From Dalbergia cochinchinensis (Eukaryota; Streptophyta; Magnoliopsida; Fabales; Fabaceae), in the NCBI GenBank assembly GCA_031216125.1, contig CM062374.1, forward strand, positions 41,423,646 through 41,487,645: a DNA stretch of 64,000 nucleotides, given 5' to 3'. The position numbers and the translations under genes are program-made. Of this stretch, positions 22,961 through 34,972 are shown piece by piece. Position 1 is the first letter of the stretch; every line of letters begins with the position of its first letter. Below the pieces are notes generated by a model. It had not been told where the DNA came from. It saw only the letters and a program-made list of their open reading frames with translations, and ran no database searches.

Positions 22961-25084
22961 GGACTTAGGATGTTAATGTCATAGATCATCAAGATCTTGG
23001 TCCCTAGAGTTTGAAAATGGTTCATTCTTCTGGATGAAGATTCGGCCACCTTCAAAGATTTTTAAGGTTGTGATTTATTTTAAGTATTCTAGCACTAATA
23101 GTTTTCTTTTCTTGTAAGGATGAGGTTTGGGTTGAAACTATGTTCTTTTTTAAAGTCTTGCAAGAGCTTTAGACAAGATATAAAAGTAACTTGCATTCAC
23201 GTTTACTTTATGCTTTACATAGCACGTTTATTTTCTATGCTATCACTAAACTCCAAGATAAGGAATGAACTTGCATAATGCACGTTTAAATTCCAAGCTT
23301 TGCATTTGATGTTATTTTTCAAGCCATCACTAAACTCAAAGACTAAAAATGAAGGTGCATCTCATATTTATTTTGAGCTATCACCTTACTTCCTAATGGA
23401 CTATAAAAATGGAATGCATAGCATGTTTACTTTTATGCTCTCACCTAAAATTACTAGAGCTCAAAAACTTGCCCATTCCATCTTGAGAAAAGTTAAATCA
23501 AGGGGATATCCTCTTAAAATGCATTCGGCCATGTGATGATGAAAGCTCTAGGATGAGTTTTCATTAGTTACAAGAGCCTATAGTCTATGTTTTAAGTTTT
23601 CCTAAACATAAGTCACATTTAAAGGTATTTTGAGTATGTTCTTATATTTAGGATTTTAACCATGAGTAAAATTAAAGAGCTACTGCCCCATGTATTTTAT
23701 AAGAGTTCTTGACGAGATAAATTGATTTCTAAGATGTTTTTGAAGTCCTAAAATTGTTCCAAGAGAAACTAGCTACCTATGTACATTGAAAAGGAAGTTT
23801 ATACATGATTTGATGACTAACCATTTTTGGTTATGCCATGTTCATTTCCAGCACCTTAAATCATGTTTTGGGTGGTCTACATATATTTAAATACCTTGCC
23901 AAGTATATGATAATTGTTCTAGACATTTTGGAGCATGCTTAGTTACTTTAATTGCTTGAAATGTGAATTCTAGAACCCTATAGGTATAGAAAATATGAAT
24001 TTTGTCCAGCTTGATTAACATCCATAGAATCACATTATATGATGTCTAGATCAGTGAGAGTGACTCATAATTGGCTTAGGTATTAATTGATGCATCATAG
24101 AAAAAGTCAGATGTGAGAAAGGGTCTAAAATGCATCTTTTAGAACACCGTAATTCATCTAATTTAGCTCATTGCCTAATGCTGTCCAGCCATAATTAATT
24201 AGGTTTCAGGACTTAATAAATTATGGTAATGAGGTTAATCAATCTCTTAGAGGTATAATAAAATAATTTGGAAGTTTGAGATTACCCGATTGAGGGTTCT
24301 CACTCTTAAGGGAAAGATTTATGTGTTATTCCATGAATGATTAATTGGTGTTTGCCTCATGACTTATATGATGCCATGTGAACTATTATTCTTAAATGAT
24401 AGTTTTATTATTGCATGTGATTGTTCCTTGAGAACTTAGAGATGCCTATGTTGTGATAAAAATATGTGACATGCATGAAACTAAGTGGCATCTCAATAAA
24501 ATGTGCTAAGACTTAAGGTGACATAAACTATGTGAAAATGATCCTTGAACCACCAAACCGAGGGTGGGGATGAGGTGATTCTAGCCCCCTAGACTCCTAC
24601 TTTAATTCGGGACCTTTAACTTATCAAAAGGGATAAGTCCATGTGCTAGTGACGACTAGTGTGGTATGAGCTCATAACCTAGAAGTTTCTCCAAAGGGAG
24701 ATCAGCTAGGGTGGCTCCAGGAAGAAAATGATGAGGTTTTAATGTCACCTAAAGTAACCAAGATAAGTTACCATGTACCATGTTCTAAGAGCTATGATTT
24801 TATGCACCATGAAATATGAGTTATGTGCCATGATCCATGATATAAGGAACCATGTTTTATGATTTGAGTTTTATGATTTATAGATTATGTAACCAAGAGG
24901 TTTTCATAATTAAAAGGAACGGGCCTCGGAAGTTAACATTTTCAAACTTCATAATTGAACCATTATATGCCCACGTTTTTTCTAAGAAACTAAGGTCCCT
25001 GGAGACGTATATGATGACACTTAGCTATGAGGAAAAATCCTATTGAGTTTCTTTAGTAAGAAATTTCACTCCCTCTATCTTTTT

Positions 25085-25640
25085 CTTTCCGTTACGTCTC
25101 TAGATTCAGACGGCGACGTTCGTGCTCTACGTTGAGACACCCACATGGGAGTACCACTACGATTTGGAGCACGGATCGTATCATTTTGAAGGCCGCTGCA
25201 CAGTTTGCGTCTTTATGTTTCCCGGACGGCCATTCGCCTATCCTGTAGATAGCTACCTCTTCTCACCGATGTCGCCTTATGGCGACGACATGGTTTTTGA
25301 GCGTGCTCGTACACGCAATGAGAGGATTCTCCAGACTTACACTGCAGTTCTGGCGCTGCATCTGAACACGTAGCCCGCCGCAAAGATTCGGAGGAGGACC
25401 CTTCGGAGGAGCCACCCGCCTACATGTATGGAGAGGACTCTGCCCCCACTCCCCCACGTGTGCCGGCAGGCAGCGAGGAGACGGTTACCTAGCCATGGAG
25501 GGCTCGGATGCCTGAGATGCGACCCCAACACGGAGGACGTGTTCGAATGCCCACTCCTGCTGCACTTCGCCCGTGGATCGGCTATGTCCCAGCTTACCCG
25601 TGACCGTAGCCGTATGGTTTAGTGGGTAGTCCTTAGTGCA
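25085..25640 (+). pseudogene. GC-rich coding-like segment of unknown origin
   Basis: About 550 bases are clearly GC-richer than the surrounding LTR. From about 25113 an open frame reads ATFVLYVETPTWEYHYDLEH onward, with GC-rich third positions, to a stop at 25373. In a second frame reading resumes as EHVARRKDSEEDPSEEPPAY and continues to a stop at 25492, so a single frameshift near 25362 would join them. The chain has aromatic-rich and acidic/proline-rich parts but no motif I recognise. LTR copy A lacks the segment at the equivalent offset, so it may be acquired DNA. It could be a captured host exon, a gene fragment from another element, or chance. Confidence 0.35.
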
Positions 25641-26077
25641 CACACGACACGTAGTTAGGATAAACCTTCTTTTGTGTTGAGGTTATCCATTTCAGATGCA
25701 CTTGGGTATGGGTGTTCTCTTGCATATATCCTTTACATTTTTATGTATTTCCTACTTTTCAGTTGTATTGTACTCTATGTATTGAACAACCCCGCCGTTA
25801 TTGGTGGGCATTTTAAGTATTAATGCATAAGATATTTTAGTATATGTATTCATGATGCTATGGATGGAGCCTTTATGTGTTTACATTTCCGCACTTTACG
25901 ATATCGTTCGACTACATTATACACGGCTCATACTTTATCAAGGTTTTGTTAAAAAAAAAATTGGCTCGTATTTTTAATAAGTAATTTCAAAGGTAATAGA
26001 ACTAAATCAAGAAGTAACGACTAATATTTGATCTCAGTACATGCTAGTAGTATGGGGTTGAATATTAGGGTGTTACA

Positions 26078-27006
26078 GCTGTGAGACTTCCTAGGGTGTC
26101 AGTGCTCTCTCTTTTCTTTTGAAAGAGTTCGGTGTGTAGTGTATAGGGTTGTGGCTGATTAGTGTATTTTAGGATGAGAATCACATGTTTAATGACTCAA
26201 TAATGAGCCATGTAAAAATTCGATCATTCCCGATATAAAGTACCTCTCTTAGAGTTGAAACCTGCCATCCATTCTTTCTTATCCCGTTTCATACACCTAT
26301 GATTATATGCTGGTACCTCTGACACTGATTTGATTCAAAAATTAAGGCACTATATCATGCTGATTGATTTCAGAACTAAAGCAATATACATATGTATGCT
26401 TCACGTGATGATTTTCCCTTGTTTCCTAATCTTGCTCATATCTACATGTATTTCCCTTTTTAATTATTATATCAAAATACCAATCACTGCTTGGCTAGGT
26501 GCAAACTTAGCTATATTCATGGTTTGCTCTCATACACATATTATGTGTGCATATTAATTCTTGTATCCTATTGGCCAAACATACACACACACATGTAAAC
26601 GCATGTTTACATATCTATGATTTATTATTATTATGTAACTCAAGCTTTTTATTTCGCATAGAATTAGTAAATCAACCCTTGGTCATATCCAATTGCAAAT
26701 TTTCTGTTCTAATTATGAACGAGGAAATATGTAATATTCTTCTTCTTTAATACATAAAGAGATCAACTATCATTTTTAGATTGCTACATTAATATTGTGC
26801 ACAATTTACACTTTCTGTCACATTCCAATTGATGGATCAATTTGAAGTTTTCGATCATTTAATAAAAAATATACCAAAACAAGCCGGTAGTCAATCCAGA
26901 CTGATGAACAACCGATAAAGATTCGTGCATATTTGAACTTTCCATATAAAATACAACGATTAAGGTTCTGTACTCATTCAAGGATTAATGTATAAACTAC
27001 AATTTA
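26078..27006. other. Intergenic DNA between LTR copy B and the Helitron
   Basis: No coding is recognised. Frames of 67-75 codons at 26330-26750 are of low complexity. The right part (26785-26965) is one of two direct repeats that bracket the Helitron. Confidence 0.4.
26785..26965 (+). repeat. Direct repeat left of the Helitron
   Basis: The blocks AATATTGTGCACAATTTACA, GATGAACAACCGATAAAGA and AACTTTCC recur in the same order and orientation at 30395-30560 with substitutions. The pair brackets the Helitron-like region. Confidence 0.5.
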
Positions 27007-28263
27007 TCTATAATAATACTAATATTTCATATTCTTATGAGAGAAAGTTTTCCAGGTATCACAACGAAAATAATTTAGGGCCCATGGTTTTTAAGAAATT
27101 AATCATTAATTATTTTTTTGAAAAATTATAAATTATGACATATTGTTAGAATATCATTGACAATCAACAATATTTAATAGCAAGATTGCACTATAAAAAT
27201 GAAATATATTTAAAATATATTTACATTTAATTAAATCTATACTACTAATATTCAACACTCCTGTGAGATTTTTAGGTGTAGTTTCCAAAATAATTTAAAA
27301 CCCACAAATTTCATAACTTTAATAATTAATATTTTTTAAGAAGTTATAATAATAATTATTATATATCATTATTTTACTATTATTAATTTTTATTATTTCA
27401 ATATTCCAAATAATTATTTTTAATATCTAGACAATTTATACTGAAATCTACAAGGCAAAAAATGTTGTATATTATTTTGATAACCTTGTATATTGGAGTT
27501 ATTTAAAATAATTAGTGATAAATGAAATAAATGAATAATCAAAAGTAATTTTAAATTATATAGTTTATTTTTTAAAATATAAGTGTTTAAAAAATATTCT
27601 AAATCAGATAAGTTAGACTCCTAATTATCAATTAATTGATTAATATATAATATTAATTAATTACTATATAATTTGTGTACCTATTGATAAAATGATAACA
27701 CATACACATATGGTAATATGATCCATTATATTTAAATCCATATATTCATTAATTTATAATATTTGTTATAAGCTAGAAATTCAGTCTTGATATACTAAAC
27801 TGAGGTAAATTGCTCATTATATAATAAAAGTATTCACTATAATTGTTTACTAGTTTTATCTTGTAATTCTTTTACTATTTTTATTGGTTATTTTTATTTT
27901 AGTTTTTTTTAGCTTTTTTTAGTATTATATTTATGATATCACGATTAGTTATCATTTTTATATAATGGCATTTATAAAAATCAAAAGAGAATTTTAAAAA
28001 TATTTATAAAGATAAAAACTAAATTTTTAATATTCACAAAAGTCAAATATATATATTTTAATATGTTTATGTAGGGTTTAAATTCAAAATGATAGAGACC
28101 AAATAATTTATGAAATTATAATTTTCTTATTTAATATAAAATTGAGCCTTATTTATTAAACTAGTGCGATTTTAAATTTTTTCAAATTATTCTTAAAAAA
28201 AATGATAAATTCCTGTGCTAAAGTTATTGAAAACTATTTTTTTTCATTTTGGAAGCTTAATAT

Positions 28264-28908
28264 ATGAATAGAATTTATCAAAAATTTGTCATACATTTAC
28301 TAAATAATGAATTTATTAAAGGTATAAAGGAAATTGTTGAGTTAGCACGTGAAAATCAGTTAAGGAAGCTGTTTATTACATTATTAGTGATAAACACAAT
28401 GAGTATATATGTTGCAAGTTGTATGGTAGCATATTTAGAAACTTTTAGAAGATGAAATCTTATATAATCGGACAAGTATATTAAAGAATTAATATAAGTT
28501 TTAAATTATAATTTAAATTTCCTATCAATGATTTAATATTATATTTTCAAATTTTAAAGACAAATATTGAATTTTTTTAAGAATAAGTTGAGAATTTCAT
28601 ATTGTCATTAAAAAAGCTTTTATTTTTTTGAATATCCTTCTATCCTAAGTCCATAGTTAAAGAATTTATCTTTAATTGAAATTAAAAATTTATTTAATTC
28701 AAATGAAAGGCCTTTGAAAGAGTTTAAGTCCATATCATATCCAAATAATTTTTCACTTACTTAATTTCAAAGCCATCTTTTAGCTGAAGAATTATAATAT
28801 GATAGAGAGCAATTATCTTATGATCTTAAAAAGTACGTTTCTTCAATGAATGAAACTCAAAAGATAATTTATGATAATATAATGGACTCAATAACTATTG
28901 AGAAATGA
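28264..28908 (+). pseudogene. Helitron helicase (RepHel) fragment
   Basis: The frame at 28264-28455 contains ARENQLRKLFITLLVINTMS, matching the conserved 'LR.LF..LL' block upstream of the Pif1-like helicase domain in plant Helitrons; DEILYNR follows in a shifted frame. After about 250 bases of degraded sequence, a further match reads RPLKEFKSISYPNNF (28707-28751), then LLAEEL (28777 on) and YDREQLSYDLKKYVSSMNET, then QKIIYDNIMDSI. This is the segment just before the Walker A region, where 'LNDEQK..YD.I' is typical. Walker A itself and the Rep domain were not found. Stops and frameshifts are frequent, so this is a relic. Confidence 0.7.
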
Positions 28909-30260
28909 GACTTTTGTTTTGTATATGGTTATAGAAGAACCTGAAAAATATTCACTTGAAGAATATTTACCAAAACGATATAGAAGAAAATGAGGTATAT
29001 ATACTTGAAATAATGTAAATTAAATTTATCCATTATCTTTTATTAAATAGAAAGTATATTTTATATTTTTATAAATTAAATATTTTAATTTATTAAAAAT
29101 ATGTAAATGACTAGGATGATTGAAAAATCATCAAAGCATGTACTCATGGGGATTACCAAAAAAAAGAATGAGAATAGGAATACATTTAGTCCTCACGAGG
29201 ACAATGGTAGAGTCACTGTTTATTAAATGGGATAGGGACAATGAATGAGGTCTTTACCTTATAGAGATTTGTCAATTCCCCATTTATATAAATTATATAA
29301 ATTATATATATAAATGAAAATCTTAGCACACATTTGTTATTTTAATTATCTTTATTGAATTTGCATTATGTATGTATTTTCAATTTTAATTTAGATTATA
29401 TTGCATTAGTAATAGTTGTTACTCTTTCTTTCAAAATATGTATCAATTTTGGACAAACATAGACATTAAGAAAGATAATAAATGACATTGGTAATTGAGT
29501 AAAATATAGCAAATTTACTAATGTATCCCTATCTATTAATTAACATATCACACTAATATTAAATGGAATGCTTTGAAAATGTGAAATTAATTATGGGTAG
29601 TTTTTGAAGGAAAAAATTACTGCTTTATTGAAACTCGAAATTGATAGATATCATGAAATATGAAGTTGTCTAAAAGTGGACAGATATTCTGAAAGAAAAT
29701 GTATATTATGCATATTTAAGTTTCGAATATCAAAATATTCTTTAAATTTTTTTGGAATTATTTTAATAAATTTGCAAACTCCTTGTAGGGATTCAAATCC
29801 TCAAGAGAAATATGAAATAGGGACCCGTGATGGGGATAAGGATGGGAACATGGGATAAAATTTTAAACAGGGACAAGGTACGAAAGGCATATCCCCTCTT
29901 TCATAGATACCCATTGTCATCCATATTAATGGTATATGATATTATAAATATATCAACTTATTTTATTTTATTATTCATCAATTTCAATTATCGAAACGAA
30001 CAAAATTTTCAAAAAATATATTTTTATTGTTAGTTAAAGGTCATTTATTAATATTTTCTCAACCTTATAAACATGATATTCAAAATAAGAAACAAAATAG
30101 AATGACTCATTTTAGATCCATACTCATATATATTTTATTCATTTATTTAATTATTTAACTATTAACTTATTTTCAAAATAAGTTTATATACTCAATTTTC
30201 TATAAGATTTATTTAAATGAATTATTACTTATTTTCAATAATGATCAATAAACTATTTTT
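28909..30260. other. AT-rich interior with a 'GGGGAT' patch
   Basis: No gene is recognised. Two patches, 29150-29280 and 29820-29900, contain GGGGAT, GGGACAATG and GGGACCCG motifs in an AT-rich background and may be the ends of a separate small element of about 0.75 kb. No target duplication was established. Confidence 0.3.
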
Positions 30261-30394
30261 ATTATCATCCCGTGCGTCACATGAGTCAAACGATTAGTAG
30301 TTGTATACTTGTCGATTTTCAAAACTATGCACCAAATAGAATCTCAAGTATGTATATCTATGACAAGTTTCTCTGGCATTTACTTTGTGGCCAA

Positions 30395-30560
30395 TCTATA
30401 GGTGTGCAATATTGAGCACAATTTACACTTGCATAAGAAATTGCAGTTGAGACATCAAGTCTCAGTTCTACGTCAATAAATAGAAAAATTCATAAACGGA
30501 TGAACAACTAATAGAGATTATTTAAATATGTAAACTTTCCCTGGTAAATCTTTTACTTAA
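30395..30560 (+). repeat. Direct repeat right of the Helitron
   Basis: Partner of 26785-26965, with shared AATATTG(T/A)GCACAATTTA and GATGAACAAC blocks in the same orientation. Confidence 0.5.
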
Positions 30561-30599
30561 AAATTGTATATCTGTTCTTCCCAAATGTCCGTGCGCGGG

Positions 30600-30705
30600 G
30601 GTCAAATACAAGTTATAGGAAATATTAGTTGAGTTCTAGCATTGCCGAGTAAATCGCAACAACCATGCTGATTGTTGGATTAACTTTTTTTTTTTTGGGA
30701 CTAAT
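30600..30705 (+). repeat. Dispersed repeat shared with 54430-54545
   Basis: Blocks such as CATTGCCGAGTAAATC, CAACCATG and TGATTG occur in the same order in both copies, each followed by a T-run. The class is unknown. Confidence 0.6.
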
Positions 30706-31799
30706 ATTAATTAGTGAAGTCATGTACATTTACGTTACCTGAGGCATTTTGAAGCTTAGACATTTTAAGCTCGAAAGAAGGTCTGAGGCATTTTGGAAGC
30801 TAGAAATTTTAATCTTGAAAGAAAGTCGAACCAAAAAAGAATATGCTCTTTGTCCAGTGTCCAAATAGAAAAGAAAGGAAAGTATACGTACACCTATGAA
30901 GCTTAGTCTAAGTAACCATGCTAAAAAAGAAGTGGTTTATATTGTGGGCCTGCTTTTGTCATTTTATTTTTGAAATTGTTTTAAAATATGTGTTGATTTT
31001 TTTGAAAAATTAAAAGGTTAGTTTCATGTCTAGTTCATGGCTCTTAAAGATTGGGATTGGCCAACAAAATGCTAGTCCGGAATTAACTTAACCCAAAAAT
31101 GACCCAGCCCAAAATGACTTGTTTTGACGGCTCTACTATTCATCTATCACATGCATATTCAATTATGATAAAATGGGGGACACCTATTTTGGGTGTTAAA
31201 AATAACCAATCCTGTAACAAGGAAAATTTTGTGGTAGCGATGTATAGAAGATCTCTGCTTGGACCAAAAGGAAAGAAGATTTCTCACGCTTATAGGTATA
31301 GGGAAAGATGGATGTCCCAATAAAGATACGGGTCATGTTATTATTGATGATGACCAAGTCATAGATGTCCTCACCGGAAAAAAAAAACAAAGAATAAAAG
31401 GAAAAAATTATGAAGTTGAGAAGAAATAACCCCAATAAAATTACCACTATTAATCGTAGGTATGGCCAGATTAAGGGTGTAGATCCGGATGATCAAGAAA
31501 ATCTACATGTTGAACATGACAAAGTAACTATGATAAATTTTGTTCATCCTTTTGTCAAATATACAAATATTTGTGCCTTTTTTGCCCAACAATTTAAATA
31601 AACCTTTTTTTTATTCCGATACACAGATCAAAGCTCAAGACTACAACAGAAAAAGCCAGCAGAAAGAAACAACCTTCAATCAACACCTAAACCAAGTAAA
31701 CAAACAAACCAGCAACATGACAAATCTGTATACTATTAGGACAACCATGGGTGCACGCACCAACTCTTTATACATCATCCACATTTATGTACAAAAACG
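30706..31799. other. Terpene synthase downstream region
   Basis: No gene is recognised. On the minus strand an AATAAA polyadenylation-type hexamer (about 31610-31615) lies about 185 bases after the terpene synthase stop and is a plausible 3' end signal. Frames of 63-87 codons here are chance. Confidence 0.4.
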
Positions 31800-34700
31800 C
31801 TAGTTGACAACTGGGTCCAAAAGCACAGCAGCAACGAAATCTTTCATGAGTTCTCCATTTGTGTATTTATCCTCAAAGTTTGCGTACATGAAATCATTTA
31901 TACGTGCAAAACCAAGAATACAATCAAGCACGTGCTTTGGTATACCATCTGACTTGAGGTACCCTTCATTTACATCCTTCCAAAAGTCTTCAGCTTCCTT
32001 GTGGATGAGTTTACAGGCCTCTTCTTGTGAAATGCCATATTGCTTCATACAACATTCAACTCCGGAAGCAGCATGATTCCTTTCCTGCTCAAACTATACA
32101 TAAATAGTCCCAATCCAAAAGCTCAATTAGATAAATCATGTAATTAATTATCAATATTATTTGTTCAATTAAAAGAAAGTTAGCCGATGTTATATATCTA
32201 ATCAAGACTCTTATTGAATTAATATTGGGTCAAAGAATTTAGGGAAAAGAGTATGAACCATCTTAAATTTTTATCCTGCAACAAGTTATCACCATAATTT
32301 ACAAACTGTTTCTTTACTTCCCTACACTTTAGCTCATAATTTAATCAATTATTTTATTTTAATTGTGTCATATCTCATTGTATGATTAATTTGAATTATT
32401 TTTCATTAAAAAACTTTAGGAATTAAATTGTTAATTTTTTAATTTCAAGAAATATAATGATACAATTTATATTCAATGATGAAAATGACCTTCTAATCCT
32501 ACCAAAACAAAAAGCTGTCAGAAATTATTCTCTACCTTGTGTGATGCTAGGTCATTCTTAAGTCTGCAAATAAATGATGCGGCTTTCAGCATCGCTGGAT
32601 CAGTAAAAATCCAATCGAACACCTCTTTGATTGCAAACTCTCCTAGACCAATAAATGCTACTATCTGAAGTGGGCATGTTGAAGTTACAATTCCATTAAC
32701 CTTGTACTCATCATATGTTGGAATATAACCCTCATGGCACCATTTTGTTTCTACCAAGTAAGATTGTGCCAAGTTAAAAAACTGCATGTAAAATAATCAA
32801 AGTACTGATTAGTGAAATAAGCAAAGGTTGGGAAGTATAATATTTCGTTTGAATGTTAAGGAATTAGAAGCCTACAGCTTGTTTAACATATTGCAACACC
32901 AAGCTCGAGTTTCCACCCTTTGCAGTGATCACCAACTCTATTTCATCCCACAGTGCTACGATTGCATTAAAAACCACTTTGAAGTACTCCGGAAGAGATT
33001 CAATTGGACTAATTTCCCATCTTTCAAAAAAAAAAAGAAGAAAGAGAGAGAGGGGGGGAGAGAGAGAATTATATAGATAAAATCTGTATAAGTAAAAGGG
33101 TCGTGAGATTAAATTTTAGGAGAATGGATATAATAAGTTGAAACTGACATAATATCTTTTAAGTCATTCTACTATTAGGATAATATAATACTAGCTAGCT
33201 AGCTTCATTCTAAAATAAATGTTCAATTTTAAATGCGTACATAGATTAAGAAAATGATTGGTAAAATCTTGATATTAGAAAAAATTTTAGATGTGTTTTA
33301 CTAAATTATGCTCACTGCTTTTCTCTCTTTTTCTTGATTACTTTCTTTCCTCCACTTATTATTTAATAGGTGTATAGTTGGAAAAAAATAATTAACATTT
33401 AAAGTAAAATTTTTAAAATAAACACTCACTTGAGACTATATTTATAAAAAAAAACACTTATTTGAGAATAAACATAATTATAAAATTGGTCAAGATTGTT
33501 TGACTCAAATCAACCTTTGGATTGTCTCTGTTAAGAGCTCAAGCTCTTCAACTGTGCCATAGGCATCATAAGTATCATCTAGAAGAGAGATGCATGTGGC
33601 CAATTTGCCCACTATCCTTCTCGCAGTGCTATGTTTGAATTCAAACGACATGGATAAAGGCCAAAAGTATGCCTCAGCCACCCTATTTCTTGCGTAAGGG
33701 ACCTTTGTTGCAAACTCTGATATTTTCCACCACCTATAATGCTAAAACAAATTATTTCTAACAAACAAATGGTAAGAATTAATAGAACTACTACCTTTTT
33801 TTTACTATCTGATAAAGATTTTACAGATATAGCCAATAAAAGTCTATTTTGAGTTTGCCATAGGAATTAAAATGAAAGAAATTTTCATAAATTAGCTTTA
33901 TGCATAAAATTACACTTAAAATTTAATTTATGAAAACTTTTTCTTTATTTTTATCGTCCTGCTAAACTTACCTCTAACATGAATGCATCGTCTAAAGAAG
34001 AAAAATTAATAAGAGTTGATCAAGATTTGGCATCTTAGATCTTGAACCGTCACAATTCAAGAAATCCCCAAAAGCAATTGAGAAAAATAGACTCTTGAAC
34101 TTGGGCTTTAAGTCTTCCGAGTTTAAACCTTAATCCTATACATTATGTTAAAAAAAAAATCTATTTTTGTGATTTTTCTTTTTTAACAAGGAGTACTTGA
34201 TTGTATAATTATAGTACTTACTTGACGATACTTCCAACTTCTTTTTGATGTAGTTTCTGTACCATATTAAAATCTAATTTTGCAAAGTTCAGAAGAATTT
34301 TGCTATGAGAAGGATCTTCCTCATCATAGAAAGACAAGTAACGTCTTGCCTCAATCCTTGGAACTTGCTTGTGAAGAGGTTGCCTTAAGCTTTGATTGAT
34401 TTGAGTAGCAAGAGATGGGCTCAATTGATTGGTCATGGACTTAAGGTTAGTGTATGTAAACTCAAGTGCTTCCTCTAGTATATCTTCCCCATGAACCCTT
34501 AATTGTGCAGCTTCATACAAGCTCAGCATTCCTTGAACATCCTGGGCAATTCTTTCATTGAACTTTCCTTTGTTCTTGAATTGGTTAAATATATCTGCTA
34601 CGCACATATTAACTGTCTTAAATATATCCATTATGGATCCAGAAAGTTTAGGCAATAGGGGCAAATATGATACATAAGTATAACAAAAAAAAAATTTTCT

Positions 34701-34937
34701 AGCACTCTTATAAAATTCAAAAGTATCATTATCTTTAATTAGTTGTGACTAACCAAGAATAAATCATGTATCCCACCAAATTTTTTTTTTGAAATCTATT
34801 AAATGAAAAACCAAATTATAACCATTTATTGTATAAAGAGTACCAGTACTAATGGAAACCAAAGGAAAAACCCAACAAAAATTTCACATAATTTTTTGCT
34901 TAATGTGGAGTCAATTTCATAAAATAATGGAGGTAAA

Positions 34938-34972
<35 letters not shown>

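Larger units (their letters stand above)
21090..26077 (+). mobile_element. Long solo-LTR-like Ty3/gypsy repeat, copy B
   Basis: The unit starts TGTAACGCCCCG and ends AATATTAGGGTGTTACA. It is flanked by GTTGT (21085-21089) and GCTGT (26078-26082), a 5-bp target duplication with one change. A TATAAATA box at 22104 sets plus orientation: about 1 kb of U3, then a very long R-U5. It matches copy A (1739-7627) in inverted orientation at both ends and in several interior blocks. No gag-pol is present, so this is a 5-kb solo LTR or an LTR-like non-autonomous unit. It carries a GC-rich segment (25085-25640) not seen in copy A and a threefold 190-bp repeat not obvious there. Confidence 0.65.
27007..30297 (+). 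mobile_element. Decayed Helitron
   Basis: The strongest evidence is a helicase remnant at 28264-28908 in plus orientation. Candidate 5' ends with the TC start after an A are TCTATAATAATACTAATATT at 27007 and TCTATACTACTAATATTCAA at 27236, which look like two copies of one terminus. A candidate 3' end lies at 30297: CCCGTGCGTCACATGAG, then CGATTAG before a T, a degraded version of the CTAG|T end preceded by a hairpin. The A-T insertion rule is met. The interior is very AT-rich and otherwise without reading frames. Borders are tentative. Confidence 0.45.

Noticed and set aside
1739..26077. LTR copies A and B as the two LTRs of one retrotransposon
   Set aside because: They are in opposite orientation and the DNA between them holds unrelated nested elements.
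31804..32076. 90-codon plus-strand frame
   Set aside because: It is antisense to terpene synthase exon 7, whose protein is clearly the real product.
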